From Fonsecaea monophora (lineage: Eukaryota; Ascomycota; Eurotiomycetes; Chaetothyriales; Herpotrichiellaceae): DNA of 64,000 bases. The position numbers and the translations under genes are program-made. Location of the stretch: NCBI RefSeq assembly GCF_001642475.1, contig NW_019173932.1, positions 930,001 to 994,000 on the forward strand, read 5' to 3'. The notes beneath the pieces are model-generated. The model did not search any database, was not told the DNA's origin, and saw only the letters and a list, made by a program, of their open reading frames with translations. Positions 9,975 to 22,063 of this stretch are shown piece after piece. How positions within the stretch are numbered: position 1 is the first letter of the stretch; each line of letters begins with the position of its first letter.

Positions 9975-11444
9975 TCATTTGAGCCTCAATTTTCGGAGGA
10001 ACCGTTTCACTTTGGATTCCTCAGCGGGCAGTGTATCCCATATTGATAGAGCATTTCCGTCCACAGGGACATCAACTCGCTCTAATACAGGTTTGTTGGC
10101 CTTCTTTTGAGGGCCTGATTGCGCGACTTGTTCTTCTGGTGAACGAAGGTCTGGTCTCGTCAAAGTCATGTGTAGCGTCATCTCTCGGTCTGCGGTGACG
10201 CCTCGCGGATATGGCTCAGGCTGTCTTCGGATTGAAAACGGTCTCAGTCCTTTGACCCCGTCGATACTGGATTTGTGGGATGGGCGGTGCATTTGGAAAA
10301 CAGGCTCTTCAGGTGTTCGAGGGTCAAACATGGTATCTGGTTCGTCAGCGTCGTCTCCATCGTCTCCTGATAACGATGGTGTGTCGTCATGGAAGAAGGT
10401 GCGGTTGAATTCAGGTCTCGGTTGTGGACTTGTCATAGGTCTGTTATGGTTCCATTGTTCTCTTTCTTCCACGGACGGAAACCCAAACTCGATGGCCTCG
10501 TCGAACTTTTGCGGCGAGGCAAGATAAAGTCTAAGCTTCATTCGAGCTGCAGGATCTTGATAATGCGTGGCTCGAGGGTCGATAGATGAGATGGACGCTT
10601 GAGATCGGAGATGTCTCAAGGAGAAGGAGGACGAACGTGTGTGGGGAGGTATAAAAGGCAGTGCCGGCGTTGGAGGTGCTTCGACCGGAGGGCGTGAGGA
10701 TGATGTCGAGGTCCGACCACGCCGTATGGAGAGGCTTGACAGGGAAGGATTTCGTCGTGAGCGACGCCGGATGGGTGCTGATACCGACGTTGTCCGCCGG
10801 TTTGTTTCCGCAATAGCTTCGTGATAGTCATCCAACTTGAGATCGAGATCTCCATCATCCTCCAGCCATCGAAACCCGTCCATTGAGTAGTCGCCCATGT
10901 CAACAGCGGAGTCAACCCTCGGTTGGTCTTTCAGCTCTTCACAGTCAACAACGGTGGCGTCATCAGAACCCCGGCGTTCAAACACGGCAGTGTGACCGGG
11001 ATGCCAACTGCGGCGACGGAGTGTTTCGTCTGCGGAATCGAGGATGATTGTGTTTCTCTCTTGGGAGTAGAACGAGCACTCTTCCCTCGAGAATAACTTT
11101 CTTTGGACGGCAGGGGGCAAGGAAGCGAACCAAGCGACCGTGGTTGGGGTGATATCTGCTGCCGAACAGCGCCTCCTCCGCAGTCTCTTGACGTTCAAGA
11201 AGTGTCCGGTCTGTGTGATTCCGTGGGTCAGTATGGTGAAAGTGTCGGAGGTTTGGGTCGTGAAGCCAACATTGTTTGTGGGATGAATTGAGAGACGGGA
11301 AGGGGGCCGTGAGAGGTTTCTGCCATCTTCGGCGAGTCTGAGACGTTCTAAACTACTAAAATACTGGTGCAACACGTATGTTAGCTCGTGGACCTGCAGA
11401 ATAAGCGATCGAATGAGGCTGTTGTTTTTTTCTAACGGTCGCAA
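9975..11444 (-). CDS. Hypothetical conserved-looking protein, at least 489 aa, 5' end unresolved
   Basis: The open frame of about 489 codons is basic and Ser/Arg/Pro-rich. I do not recognise the family. The N-terminal ~60 residues look like an amphipathic helix (NNSLIRSLILQVHELTYVLH). A compact region around 95-125 contains TVAWFASLPPAVQRKLFSRE. The middle (230-300) is disordered with many RRxS sites. A further ordered segment near 305-330 contains AARMKLRLYLASPQKFDEAI. The C-terminus ends KVKRFLRKLRLK, a strongly basic tail. There is no ATG near the start: the first in-frame Met comes only near residue 185. The frame stays open without an ATG back to a TAA at 11562-11564. A 5' exon joined by an intron is therefore likely, with candidate acceptors near 11513 and 11474, but I could not place that exon. 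Confidence 0.7.
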   Translation of the reverse strand: MRPLEKNNSLIRSLILQVHELTYVLHQYFSSLERLRLAEDGRNLSRPPSRLSIHPTNNVGFTTQTSDTFTILTHGITQTGHFLNVKRLRRRRCSAADITPTTVAWFASLPPAVQRKLFSREECSFYSQERNTIILDSADETLRRRSWHPGHTAVFERRGSDDATVVDCEELKDQPRVDSAVDMGDYSMDGFRWLEDDGDLDLKLDDYHEAIAETNRRTTSVSAPIRRRSRRNPSLSSLSIRRGRTSTSSSRPPVEAPPTPALPFIPPHTRSSSFSLRHLRSQASISSIDPRATHYQDPAARMKLRLYLASPQKFDEAIEFGFPSVEEREQWNHNRPMTSPQPRPEFNRTFFHDDTPSLSGDDGDDADEPDTMFDPRTPEEPVFQMHRPSHKSSIDGVKGLRPFSIRRQPEPYPRGVTADREMTLHMTLTRPDLRSPEEQVAQSGPQKKANKPVLERVDVPVDGNALSIWDTLPAEESKVKRFLRKLRLK

Positions 11445-14400
11445 GAGACAAGTCGCAAAGGTGGAGGAAGCTCTGTTGGATGCCGAGTAGTGTTGGTAGT
11501 GTTGGTGGTCCCTGCTTCGAGGTTGGAGGACCGTGCCGCGCCCAGGCAGCCTAAGGGCTCTTTATCTGGGCTAAGGTCGACATGCCTAAACTCCAAGTGT
11601 CCAAAGCCCGGAGTGCTGGCGTCCGGTAGTGGTGATAGCGTGGATTCAGTGTGTGTGGTGCCGGTGAATGATCACCAGAATGACGTGGGATGGCCCCGGA
11701 AAGGATGGGTCTTGTTTCCAGAGATGGCAGTGATGGGCATCCTCCTTGCGGGCTCGCATGCCTTTGGCCTGAAGATCATGGTGAAGATCCCGTTTCATCC
11801 ACCATGAAGAATCCCTAGGCACCCAGCCTAGGGATGGCGGTAAAAGATGGTTGTTTGCAGTGGTGAAGTTGGATTTACCAGGAGACTCTGAATGTCTACC
11901 GAAATGAGGGAAAGAGAGATTGGACAGAGGCTAACTCACTTTTCGGATCACCACTGGAGGCAATGTATCGAAAGCCACATCATTGGGAAACGAAGGGCGT
12001 CGAGAGTTTCGCATCATTGTAGCAAAAGGTTGCAGTATTGTTGGAAAACCTTTGGGCTAACAATTATCGTGGTGTAATATTTGCTCCGCACTGGGGTTTC
12101 GCTGCATATTTCTCTCGTGTCTTGCACGCGTGTTTCCCCTCCCCAAGAGAGACGATTTTCTTCGGGTAGCTCAGGTGGCGGTCGGTCCGAAGATTGGTAT
12201 GCGTAGGTCTCCCTTTAGACTTCGGAAAGCCCAAAGTGTGCCTGGGGGTGTGGCAGTGATCGACTCTAATTGCTGGATGTCCTTGTTGTGTACACAGTAG
12301 CCTAGTCTCTCGCTTGTGCACAGAGAGGCTTAAGTTGTTGGACAATTGAGGAATATGGAGACCTGGGCTGAAATTAGGAAAGTGTATCTGTAGAGAACGA
12401 ATGACTATTATAGTAATAATAACAACAAGAGGTAGAAGAGAAGAAGATGTAACAAGGCGATTAGGGGAGGATGAGTGCAGCCATCTACCCCAGCTATATG
12501 TATTTTTCTGAAGCCTGACACTGGAGAAATGAGCATTTCTCAAACCGTGATGTGCGTGGCCCTGGGCTGAGATTAAACTCGACTCCGCGTACGGACATGG
12601 CAGCCCTGTCCATCATGCGGATGCAGTCTAGATACAAAGCCCTGCGACGTCTGGATTCGCCGTGGCGCTGCAGTTGCTCGTCTAGACCTTACAAGGTACG
12701 CTGTCCCTCCGTCCCTGCCTTGCCTGCTCATCCTCAATTGCTGACCTTGACGTACGGGATTCGCGCCATCGGCCGTGTTTGAAACGCCCAATCCACACGA
12801 AACTCTCCTGTTGGCCCGCTATCTTCCGCAAGGCGTCCTCGTGGTTCTTGCTAAGCGACACCAAGGTTCATGCCACAACGCGAAACCAAACCGACAGACG
12901 TGAGATGCCGGCGAACCCACTGAAGCCAGCAAACGAACTGCTGCAAACAGTCTGGAATCCCGCCTCCACATCAGGTAGCCGATATATTGTGCCACCAATT
13001 TATTTCACGAGCTCCCGGCATGTCCTTTCATGCCAAAGGGTCTCGATATGGCGCACATAAAGGCCAGAGGACATGACGCCCCCGGAGAAGGGTAGAAGTT
13101 TGAAAAGATGACCCAAGCCAAACAAACCCATCAGTCAGTTGTGCAAGTCGACATGTCATATTCTTCGACGAGCTTCAACTGTCAAGATGACCCTTCGCTT
13201 CGAGACCAGATTTCCTGCGGTTCAGCTACTTCCTCTTCGGCAGACTAAAAGATTTGGTGCGGGCGTTTGGCGCCTGAACCCGCGTGGCAGGCAGGGATCA
13301 GAGAATATCTTCCTACCATCCCATGCACGGCATACTACAATTTGTGGCTGCAGAGAAGTCTCAGGTGTCAGGAGATCGGAATATCAGCAAGCGAAGAGGC
13401 GCACGGGAACGCCGTAAAAATTCCAGACCTGGTTGAACAAATTGCTGTCAAGCTGCAGCCAGATCAGTTTGAAATTTCAAGTCGCTGCCCCCTTCCAACA
13501 CGCTGCGGTAACCACATTCGAAAGCCGCACGAGCTGTGCAACCATCTGATGGGACAAAGCCAGGACGAATTGTTCGCGAACGCTGCCCTATCCTGGAAGG
13601 AAGAAATTACATCTCGGACTGACACCGGGAAACCTACGCACCAGGTTATCGATAATTCGCCTGGTAAGTTCTGACTGTACCACTGTTTGTTTTGGGAAGT
13701 ATCTCTGTTGCAGCGTCTCCGAGAAGGTGTCATACCACGGTACCTCGTACTTGTATCTGGCCAGCCCTTCGCACATCCTCGCCGCTTTTTATTCTATTTA
13801 TTTCGGCGGTCGCTCTCCATCCCCACCCTTTCTTAGGTCAGAACGGGAAGCACTGATAATGACCACTGGCATCCAACACGAATAAATGGAATCTGGTCTA
13901 CGTAGTAGCGTCCGTTATCGAAATGTCTCCTCAGCCCTGTGTCCCAGTTTGCGATTTATCAAGTTCAGGTCGTCGCTCTTTCTTGGCTTCCTGGGTGGAC
14001 AACAATTCGCCAGACGCAGACCATTTAGCGAGATGCAGTAGCAAGCTCGTCAGGTACATTTCGGCTCGCAAAGAGCTAACCGGTACGAGGATTCAGAAGC
14101 GCAAGCCGACAGGACAGGCACTTGTCCCTTTGTGATCTCAGATTAGCATTCAGCTCGTCCACAACTGTTACAATTATACCCATAGCTCATCATGTAGGCA
14201 ATTATTTCCGGTGTCTTTGACCAGGTAAGCCGGCGGAGTGAGTTGTGGTGCGCAAACCTTGAAGAATTCAATCCAGATTTTGGGGTAAAGCTACTGCTGG
14301 TTCTGGCAACGTCATCACTCGCCAAACTTTCTGAGAAGTCAGGGAGTGTAGCCGATTCCCCTCGCCCCATACAAAGGCTACGGAATAATTCATGGCAAAA

Positions 14401-15532
14401 GGGGCTCGACTCAAGTCTCCTGGTCCTCGATTTACTCTAGAAACGAGTCGTTGTGGACTACTCGGTACTCCGTACAAGGTTCGGAATGTCAACAGGAGAT
14501 TTCGACCAGTCAACCAGTACCTGTTCTCGTCATAGGCACGAGGAAGGGGTACCTTGGAGGTCGTCAAAAAAAGGGGGGAGCTCCAGGCCAAGACAAGACT
14601 ACCATATTGCATCTCCTGTGGTTGTTTTAGGAGATGCGCAGCAACAAAACAAGTACTTTAGTCTCTCGGACACCGTGCTGGTCATCAAAAGACTCCGAGA
14701 AGGGGATTTTATTTTAATTCTTAAAAAGTGTGCTGCAGATTCGGGCGTCCCAATGTGAACTCCGGTGACTGGGAATGCTAGGTTAGGTCCGAGTGCATAA
14801 ACAGTATAGAAGAAAATCTGCAGGTCTCTGAAATGTCCGGCTCCCGTGGCCAACCATGATGCGGTGCCTGGAACAAGGTCTCATTATTAATGGTGGGACA
14901 GAGTCAGCTGGACGCACTCCAAGTGGTGGTCGTTGGTGGCCTCTGAGAAATGGGTGGCGCCGGTTGACGAGGACGACGCTCAAATCGAGGCTGAGGAACC
15001 AGGGGAGGAGATGGGGGGGACGGGGCCCCCTATTCCGCAACACGTAAGGCTTCCCCTACTCCCTCAACGTTGCTCGTGCGCCTGGGGGTTTCCTGCGCCG
15101 GCTAAGCTTCTAGGCTGGGCGCTAAGTGGCCGAAATGGGCCTCACACCGTGTCTCGTGTGTCACGGTTGGCACCCTTAACACCCTTAGCACCATTGGCAT
15201 CATTGGCATCGCAACCTTCCAAGCCAACGCCGCCGCGTTGGCGGCGCGGTTGACGAAACCACCCCCCGTGTCATTGTCTCAAACAAGCAGTCAAATCAAC
15301 ATCTGCGGGTTTTTTTCTGCGCTCTCTCTCCTGGATTTTATTTCGGTCGTCTACCACTCGCACTGGCACACGTACTTCTCTCCACTACTGTACAAAGTAG
15401 AAAAAAGTCCTTCGTTCACCTTGTATCTTGCCCATCGCCCTTGTATTAATACATACCTGTGCGACTCAGCTCCACTGCGCCTCTGATCTTGCTTTCTCTG
15501 TGCATCAATATCAACATCCCTACCAAAACAAG
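11445..15532. other. Intergenic, about 4 kb, no gene recognised
   Basis: It holds the unplaced 5' end of the minus-strand gene and the promoter of the wall-protein gene. Several short frames exist, the longest about 135-159 codons (13267-13674 plus, 12064-12543 minus). None has recognisable domains or believable splicing partners. A copy of the GTACCTCGTAC element lies at 13740-13750. No tRNA-like T-arm was found. Confidence 0.45.
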
Positions 15533-16316
15533 ATGCGTTTCGCACACGCGATAGTTGGCGCACTCTGCGCAGTCGTGGCATATGCACAGAACAATAATGC
15601 CATCAGCATTCCTGGCGGTCAAGGTACTCTGGACGTGACGGCAGGCCAGCCCCTTACAATAGAATGGACCAATCCCTCAAGCGGCACGGTTACCATCAAG
15701 CTGCAGCAAGATCCCATCACCCCTGATTCCGGTGTGGTCCTGGCGTGTACGTGAACACCTCGACTGTGCTACAGCTTTCTACATTGGATATTTGCTGACC
15801 CTGACCCTAGCCAACATCCCTGCCTCTGCCCTGACCGCAACTCTTCAAATTCCTCCTGCGGAAGACGTCAACTCCCACGTCTACACGATTGAGATCATTG
15901 ATGACACAAACCCCAACAACATCAACTTCTCTCCCAACTTCGGCATCCAAGGCGCTACTGGAACTGCCACTGGTGTCGCCACTGGCACTGCCACCTCCAC
16001 CGGCACTGCAACCACCTCTGGCAGCACCGATACCTCATCCGGCACGACCACTGGCACGGACTCTTCAACGATTACCTCGACGGACAGCCTCACCTCCTCG
16101 GAAACAACCACAGCGAGCAGCAGCGAAAGCAGCAGCAGCAGCAGCAGCGAGAGCTCTGCGAGCACCACCAGCTCTGAGCAGACGACCACATCAACGAGCT
16201 CTGCTTCTCCAACCGAAACCACTCCTGCTCCGGATTCCAACAGCAACGGAGCCGGCAGCTTGAAGTTCCAGGGAAGCCTGATGGCCATGGCGGTTGGATT
16301 GGTTGCTGCCTTGTAA
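15533..16316 (+). CDS. Kre9/Knh1-domain Ser/Thr-rich GPI-type cell-wall protein, 239 aa
   Basis: Two exons, 15533-15746 and 15811-16316, are separated by a 64-nt intron. The donor is GTACGT, the branch site CTGAC and the acceptor CTAG; the join keeps the frame (VVLA-S-NIPAS). The protein has a signal peptide (residues 1-18, cleavage after AYA). A Kre9/Knh1 N-terminal domain of about 95 residues follows, with features ISIPGGQGTLDVTAGQPLTIEW and LTATLQIPP. A ~100-residue Thr/Ser-rich segment comes next (first GTATGV/GTATST repeats, then a polyserine stretch), suited to O-mannosylation. The C-terminus ends in a short hydrophobic tail (LMAMAVGLVAAL) after Asn/Gly/Ala residues, which is a GPI-anchor signal. 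Kre9-domain proteins are linked to beta-1,6-glucan/cell-wall assembly, but this small GPI type is mostly uncharacterised. Confidence 0.88.
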
Positions 16317-17508
16317 AGTGTTCAAAGACCAATTCTGACACCCAAGTCCGATTCTCTTGTACAATCTTGACATCCACTTCACCTGCACGTGGAAATACTT
16401 CGCGACAGCCTGTGTTTATAGCATCCCTGCTCAGATCCGGGCTTCGACTTTTATCCTAAACCGTTGTATTGACTTCGACAAAGAGGAGAAGGGTCTTTTG
16501 GTGAGGTCGGGTGGCACCGAATAGCTCACGAGGTGACAGTACAGGGTTCGTGGAGCATAATGGGGCATGTACATGGATTTTCGGCATGGCGCTTGTTTGA
16601 TCAAAAGGAGGCACCGGAGCTGGATCCTGGATAACAGGATGTTACAGGATGTTGCACTTTGCATAGCACTGAAAGGAATAATAAAACATGTCAATTGCGC
16701 AAGTGTTGTCTTTTCGTAATTGCAATCCAACACGACTGTAGATGGGGGAACCTGGTGAAGGTGTATAAAGGGGACGCATTCCCTCGGAAAGGCCGCGCTG
16801 AGAAGGAAGTGAGTGAGACACGGAGGGTAGGTACCTAGGGATACCACGCAACAACAAACAGAAACAGAAGAATGCATGCACAAAATGGAAAGGGACAACG
16901 CAGACAAGGAATGTGGATAACAAGACACGGACAAGATCGTCGTTTTCACTCAGGCACAGGCAGGCACATAGATGGATGACGCTGGAGGTGATCCCCCACC
17001 GATGAGTATCAGGTTGGTAGATTGATAGAGGAACGTACTCGGACAGATCGGGGAGCGGGAAGATAGAGGAGAGGAGGGGAGGGGAGTAGAAGAGAGATAG
17101 AAGTTACACCCTTTCGCTCCCTTGCTTGCCTACTGCCTACCTACCTAGCTCAAGCAAGCGGCTACGAGTACGAGGTAGACAAGAACAAGACCAAGCAGGA
17201 ACTGTCTTCCCATGTCGATCCTCACTGTCTCGCTGTCTAGCCAAACCCCTCCCTACGATAAATCTGTCCGTATCCGTATCTGCATCTGTATCTGAATCGA
17301 CATGCTCGTTTGCACATGCGAAGCGATCAACCAGCTGCCCGGATCCGTCCGTCCCAGACAGACCAGCAACGTCTCTGCATAGTTGACACGAATTTGCTAT
17401 CCACCAGGCGAGGAGGAGGGAAGTGATCAATCGAGTAAAGAATTCCACGATTTTGTTCTTCACACCGCTATTTGTCTGTGGTGGTGGTGGTTGTTTTTCT
17501 TCTTCATG

Positions 17509-17529
17509 TTTTACGTTTTACGTTTTACG
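17509..17529. repeat. (TTTTACG)3 tandem repeat
   Basis: Three perfect 7-bp copies. It lies about 160 bp from an (AC)n microsatellite. Confidence 0.85.
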
Positions 17530-17687
17530 TAGCAGGTAAGGGAGCAGGGGATGTAGCGATAGCTAATGCAAGTATATCTACGAGGCACTCGGTATCTCGA
17601 CATTCGCCTACCGACTTTCGTCTGAATACCGGGCGAGCACGCGAGGTAATACGTACGAAGGAGGGACGCTTGGTGCCTTGATCGATC

Positions 17688-17690
<3 letters not shown>

Positions 17691-17732
<42 letters not shown>
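17691..17732. repeat. (AC)21 microsatellite
   Basis: A perfect dinucleotide run of 42 nt, likely length-polymorphic between strains. Confidence 0.95.
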
Positions 17733-17736
<4 letters not shown>

Positions 17737-17898
17737 CATCCTTGTCAATATTGTTTTCTCTGATAGATAATTTTGAGGAGTGTAGCGCACATCGGCGTGG
17801 CAGATCGGCAGCTAGCAGGCGGGTAATGGCGCCTCCTGGGATGGAGGAGGTGTTATCAATCACATAATAGGTACGACGATGGGGGAGACCGAGATGGA

Positions 17899-17917
17899 CA
17901 GCCAGCCAGCCAGCCAG
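17899..17917. repeat. (CAGC)n short tandem repeat
   Basis: Four and three-quarter CAGC units, followed about 20 bp later by a short GATA run (about 17936-17951). Confidence 0.85.
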
Positions 17918-18853
17918 ACATACAGATAGACTGTCGGATAGATAGATAGACATGAAAAAGAAGGAGAGGAGAGGAGAGATGTGCTAGCAAGATTGATGAC
18001 TTTCCGGTCGACGCTCGCCCTGCCTGTCTGTATCCACTCACACACTCACACTCTCACCTCCCTTCTCTACTTTTGGTCCGGTTCCTCACTCATCCTACCC
18101 ATGTGCCATTCATATCTTTTGGGCATTTGAGGAGGCTGGATCTCTCTGACTGAGCACATGCCAAGTCTAGCCATGTTACCTCGTTGCTCATACAGTAGCT
18201 CATGCCGTAACCTTGTGCTGCTGTGTGCCCCATGTGCCCTTTTGACCATTCTATTATAGCTCAGCTTCGGCCAGCCTCTCGTCGAGCCACACGAGATCCA
18301 GCTCTAGCTCTGTACCAAGTGCCTCGTACAAACCGCTGCGTGCGTGTCTCGGCCAGCATCGGCGTCGGCGCGTGGCGACCGTTTATTTACCCGAAGCATT
18401 GCCATCCAATGATGAATATCAAGAGTAGTTCTTTTTTGGTGTTTCACAAGGAGTCAAAAGTAGTGCCTTTGTAGCTAGCCCTGGTAGCCAAGCAAAAGTT
18501 CCCGTCTCCCTCTCTATCCGTGCTCATCCTCGTCCTCGTCCACCTTCAGCCGTGAAGTTACAAAACAAGTACAAATATGTACTCCGTAGTAGCCGTCAAG
18601 CCGTCCAGCCGGTACAGGTACATCTTTCTACTTGTAATTACTTGTACTCGTAGTCCCATCAGACGTGAAGGGTAATCTACCACGAGGGCGAAGGTTGGTT
18701 TTGACTTGAGCCGAGTAAAAGCCGCTTGTAGCCAACGACCACCACCACCACCACCAGCGCCACTGTTACTATCCCGGCAATGGTCGTCGTCACCAGTCAC
18801 GCCAACTTACCTCGTATGTCCCTAGTATCAAGTCAATGCCATTGTACCTACTT

Positions 18854-18875
18854 GTACCTCGTACTGTACGAGGTA
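18854..18875. repeat. Perfect inverted pair of the GTACCTCGTAC element
   Basis: TACCTCGTAC and its reverse complement GTACGAGGTA flank a single T, forming a 21-bp perfect palindrome (18855-18875). It is the clearest example of an element that recurs through the intergenic DNA of this window. Confidence 0.85.
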
Positions 18876-20562
18876 TACTTCAACGTACCCTAAAGCTCCC
18901 GTGCCAGCCAGCCACTAACCTATCCATTTTCCCGGTTCCGATCCCGACACATGTAAGGCGGCACATTCTTCTTTTCTTGTTGTAGCCAAAGCAAAAACCC
19001 TAACGACGAAAGCCGCGCATGTACCTCCCAAGTATATACAAGTATATACATAATACACGTGGTCTCTAAGAAGACAGGAGACCTCGGACGCCCACACCCT
19101 CTCAACAAAAAACAAGATTTTCTCTTTAGCGAGCGAGCGAGGAGCGTGCATGTCCCTTCGTACTTCTTTGCAATCCACTCACCCCTCAGCGTGCTGGCAT
19201 GGAAACAACGGAAGTACGGAGTAAAGCAAGGCAAGGCAAAGTAAAGCGGGAGACAGAGATCAAAGTTCTTTTCTCGCGTGGCGTCCAAGAATACCGAGAT
19301 GTATATGTACGAGGTATAAGGGCAACAAACCCTATGGGTGGATTTGGTGTATGATACTGTAATCTCATTTCTCCTTTCTCCTTTCTCCCTTCTCCCTTCG
19401 CCGTCACGGTACCTCGTCTTAACTGTGGTGACTGTGGTTGTAGCACTTACATGACTTCTCCATGCTAGACTTCACCGTAAGAGTTTTGTGTCTTGCCCCA
19501 GCGTCGAAGGAGAAGGTTGTCCACCGCGGGGGTACGCTGAGTAACCCCCATGGCGGCCGTATACTGTGTTGCCCAGCAAACAGATCTTCGTAATTCTTTT
19601 GCCCATAGCAGAGCACCACAGAATTCCACCAAGGGCCCCGGTCCCCCACCCCGGTCTGGGGGTTGACCTGGGTTCCCAAGGCGTATACAGTGACGAATCC
19701 AGGCAAACTCACTAAAGAATTTTCTCAAGGCGCAAAAAGTGAAATTGCATCACGAAGTGCAGAAATACCTCCGTCAAAAAGTGAGAGTGGGGGTTGGGCG
19801 TCTTGGGGGTCGTATAGAGGAGAGAAGACAAACAGAAACGATACAACATGTGCTTTTTGCTCTTGAACCCCGACCCGATCGAGATCACGAACAAGTAGTC
19901 ACTAGTCCCTGTTAGCCACGTAGTCAAAGATGCTGGGACGGCATCGTAATGGCACGAATACCGATCACACTGAGCAGTGGCTGCGGAGAAGAAAACAAGG
20001 CGTGAGTTGTCGCTTCTTATCCTTTTCACCTCGGGTTGCCCCAATGTCAATTCGAGATCGAACCTCTTGTGTAGACCCCCCGGCTTGAAAAGTTGCGAAA
20101 GGACGGGAAAAGTGTCGATTTCAGATTCGCGCTCTCGATATGCTCTTGGCCCCGAGGAGACGGTAGGTGGGATCTAGCCAACCCTGGCTCGAGTGACAGA
20201 ATGAGGTCCCTTCAAGTAGTACTGGCAGTGGAGGTTGGGCGCGTGGATCGTGGCAGCTCAAAGAGTCAAGACCGCGTTTTACCTCGTGTCAACATCGTCG
20301 ATCGCGACATCATCACGCATCATGATCATCATGAACTTCTGTCCCTCAGCTTTGCGATGAGTAGAGGAAAGGCGGGGAGGAGCAAGGGGTTTGGGTGGTG
20401 TGTCAATTGAAAGCATGTGGTGAGACCGACCTGCCTCAAACCTTCGACGGGGCGAGGTTGTTGTCGAAGGGAAAAGTTTTAGTCGAAAAATTCCCAAAAG
20501 GACCTCCCTGTACAAGGTGGTAATCTGCCCTGTCATGGTGGCGCGATATTTCACCATTGCCA

Positions 20563-20586
20563 TCGCCCTCGCCCTCGCCCTCGCCC
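20563..20586. repeat. (TCGCCC)4 tandem repeat
   Basis: Four perfect hexanucleotide copies. They generate an Ala/Arg-repeat artefact in an overlapping minus-strand frame. Confidence 0.9.
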
Positions 20587-22063
20587 ATGTCTTTGCATGA
20601 ATTTTTTGCCGGGGCTCCTGCGAAAAATCAAACTTTGCAAATGTTGTTGCCGCAGTCGCTCGACCGGGTCGCCAATCACGATCAAACGGTGAAGCCACTG
20701 CCAACCTGTCAAGCTGGGCTGAGCTGGGCTGAGCTAGGCTTTGACGCTTTTGTCTCATCGATCGAAAACATGTGAAGGTTCGAAATCGCCCCATCCCTCC
20801 CGTTCGCCTCCCATCGCGCCGGGATGAGCAGCATTGGGATAACGTGGGGCATTGAGACACACAGATGGCGACACAAGGATCGAGGGATCAGCCTCAGTTT
20901 CGCATGCTCAGGCGTTCCAAGTCCTTGCCAACGACGCCTCTCGCCTGGTGCGTTGGGTGCCTGTTGATCCCATTACGTACGAACTTTTTGATATTCAGAA
21001 CGTCGATCCTTTCTCCGCAAAACCCTCGTCGTCCCTTAAGGCCCTTATCTTTTGCTCGGTGGTCACACAAACCCGCACCCATCACTCATGATGCGCATGT
21101 CGTGGAACCCCTTTTTCCCCGCAAAAATTGGGACGATGGCGTGGGCGCTATCGCCCGAGGAATCACAGCATCCAATCAGCAGAAACATGCTGGGGCTTGT
21201 ACAAAAGGGCCGGGGCAGATGGAGACATCCTAGCCCAAAAGTCTAGAGATGCCATTTCGGGCAGGAGCAAGAGCAAGAATAAGGAGCAAAAAGAGTCTGG
21301 GCCAACCGCCCGTGCCGCTCTCAGCAGATCGGGGGTAACCGGAGAGATAATAACATTACATCTGATACAAGCTAATCCTGGACATGTCATGCGTTCTTTT
21401 GTTCGTACTCATACTATCAAAAGTGGAATGTCAATGGGCCACTAGGTCTATGCCTCATTCCACCCCTGGTATGTAGGCGCATCTTGACATGCCTTGATTG
21501 TCCTGGCGAAACCGAGGGCCGAGCATCCTCCAAATAGCATCCTGGAGGCAGGTTGTTGCTCGGTGAGCACTGCGTAGTTGGCGCACACGAGCCTCCATTC
21601 CCTGCATGTGTCAATCCTTGTCTGCGGTTTCTCCCGACATCATCTCCCTCCACAATCTGCCCATGTCCCTCTTGGGTTTCTTTCGCCTTCTCTTCTATTG
21701 GTACCGCAAACCATCTATATAAGTTTCGCCAGGGTCCTTTTCTCACCCAACTCAGCCTTGTCCGAGTTCATCCGATCCAAAGTCCCCGATCCATATCCAT
21801 CTTCATATATACAAAGCTGTGGGTAGCTCCGCCAAATTTGCTGTAGTCACCTGACTCTGTGTAAGAGCATTTCAAAATTCCCATGTTCAATTTTCGGCCA
21901 TATTGTGGTACTGTAAACCTCTCCATGAGAATTTGGCTTGCATCCATCGTAGTACCGTCATTAGGGTCGTAATGTTGTGAAATTTCCAAAAACGCCGCGC
22001 TATGCTGCTGGGATAAAATATCGCCGGATTTTTTCCCCACCCAAATATGGCCGTTTAGCAATT

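Larger units (their letters stand above)
16317..22063. other. Large gene-poor, microsatellite-rich tract (about 5.7 kb)
   Basis: No convincing coding region was found. The tract holds (AC)21, TTTTACG, CAGC, GATA and TCGCCC tandem repeats and several GTACGAGGTA palindromes (17168-17177, 18854-18875, 19307-19316; partial at 18808-18816 and 19409-19417). A TATA-like TATATAAG lies at 21716-21723 on the plus strand without a recognisable gene after it. Longer frames, such as 20279-20860 minus, partly translate simple repeats. Confidence 0.45.

Noticed and set aside
20279..20860. 193-codon minus-strand frame
   Set aside because: Part of it simply translates the TCGCCC repeat (Ala-Arg alternation) and the remainder is not protein-like.
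21716..21723. TATATAAG on the plus strand resembling a core promoter
   Set aside because: Only short, unrecognisable frames follow, and these run into the antisense strand of REG1. Kept only as a note.
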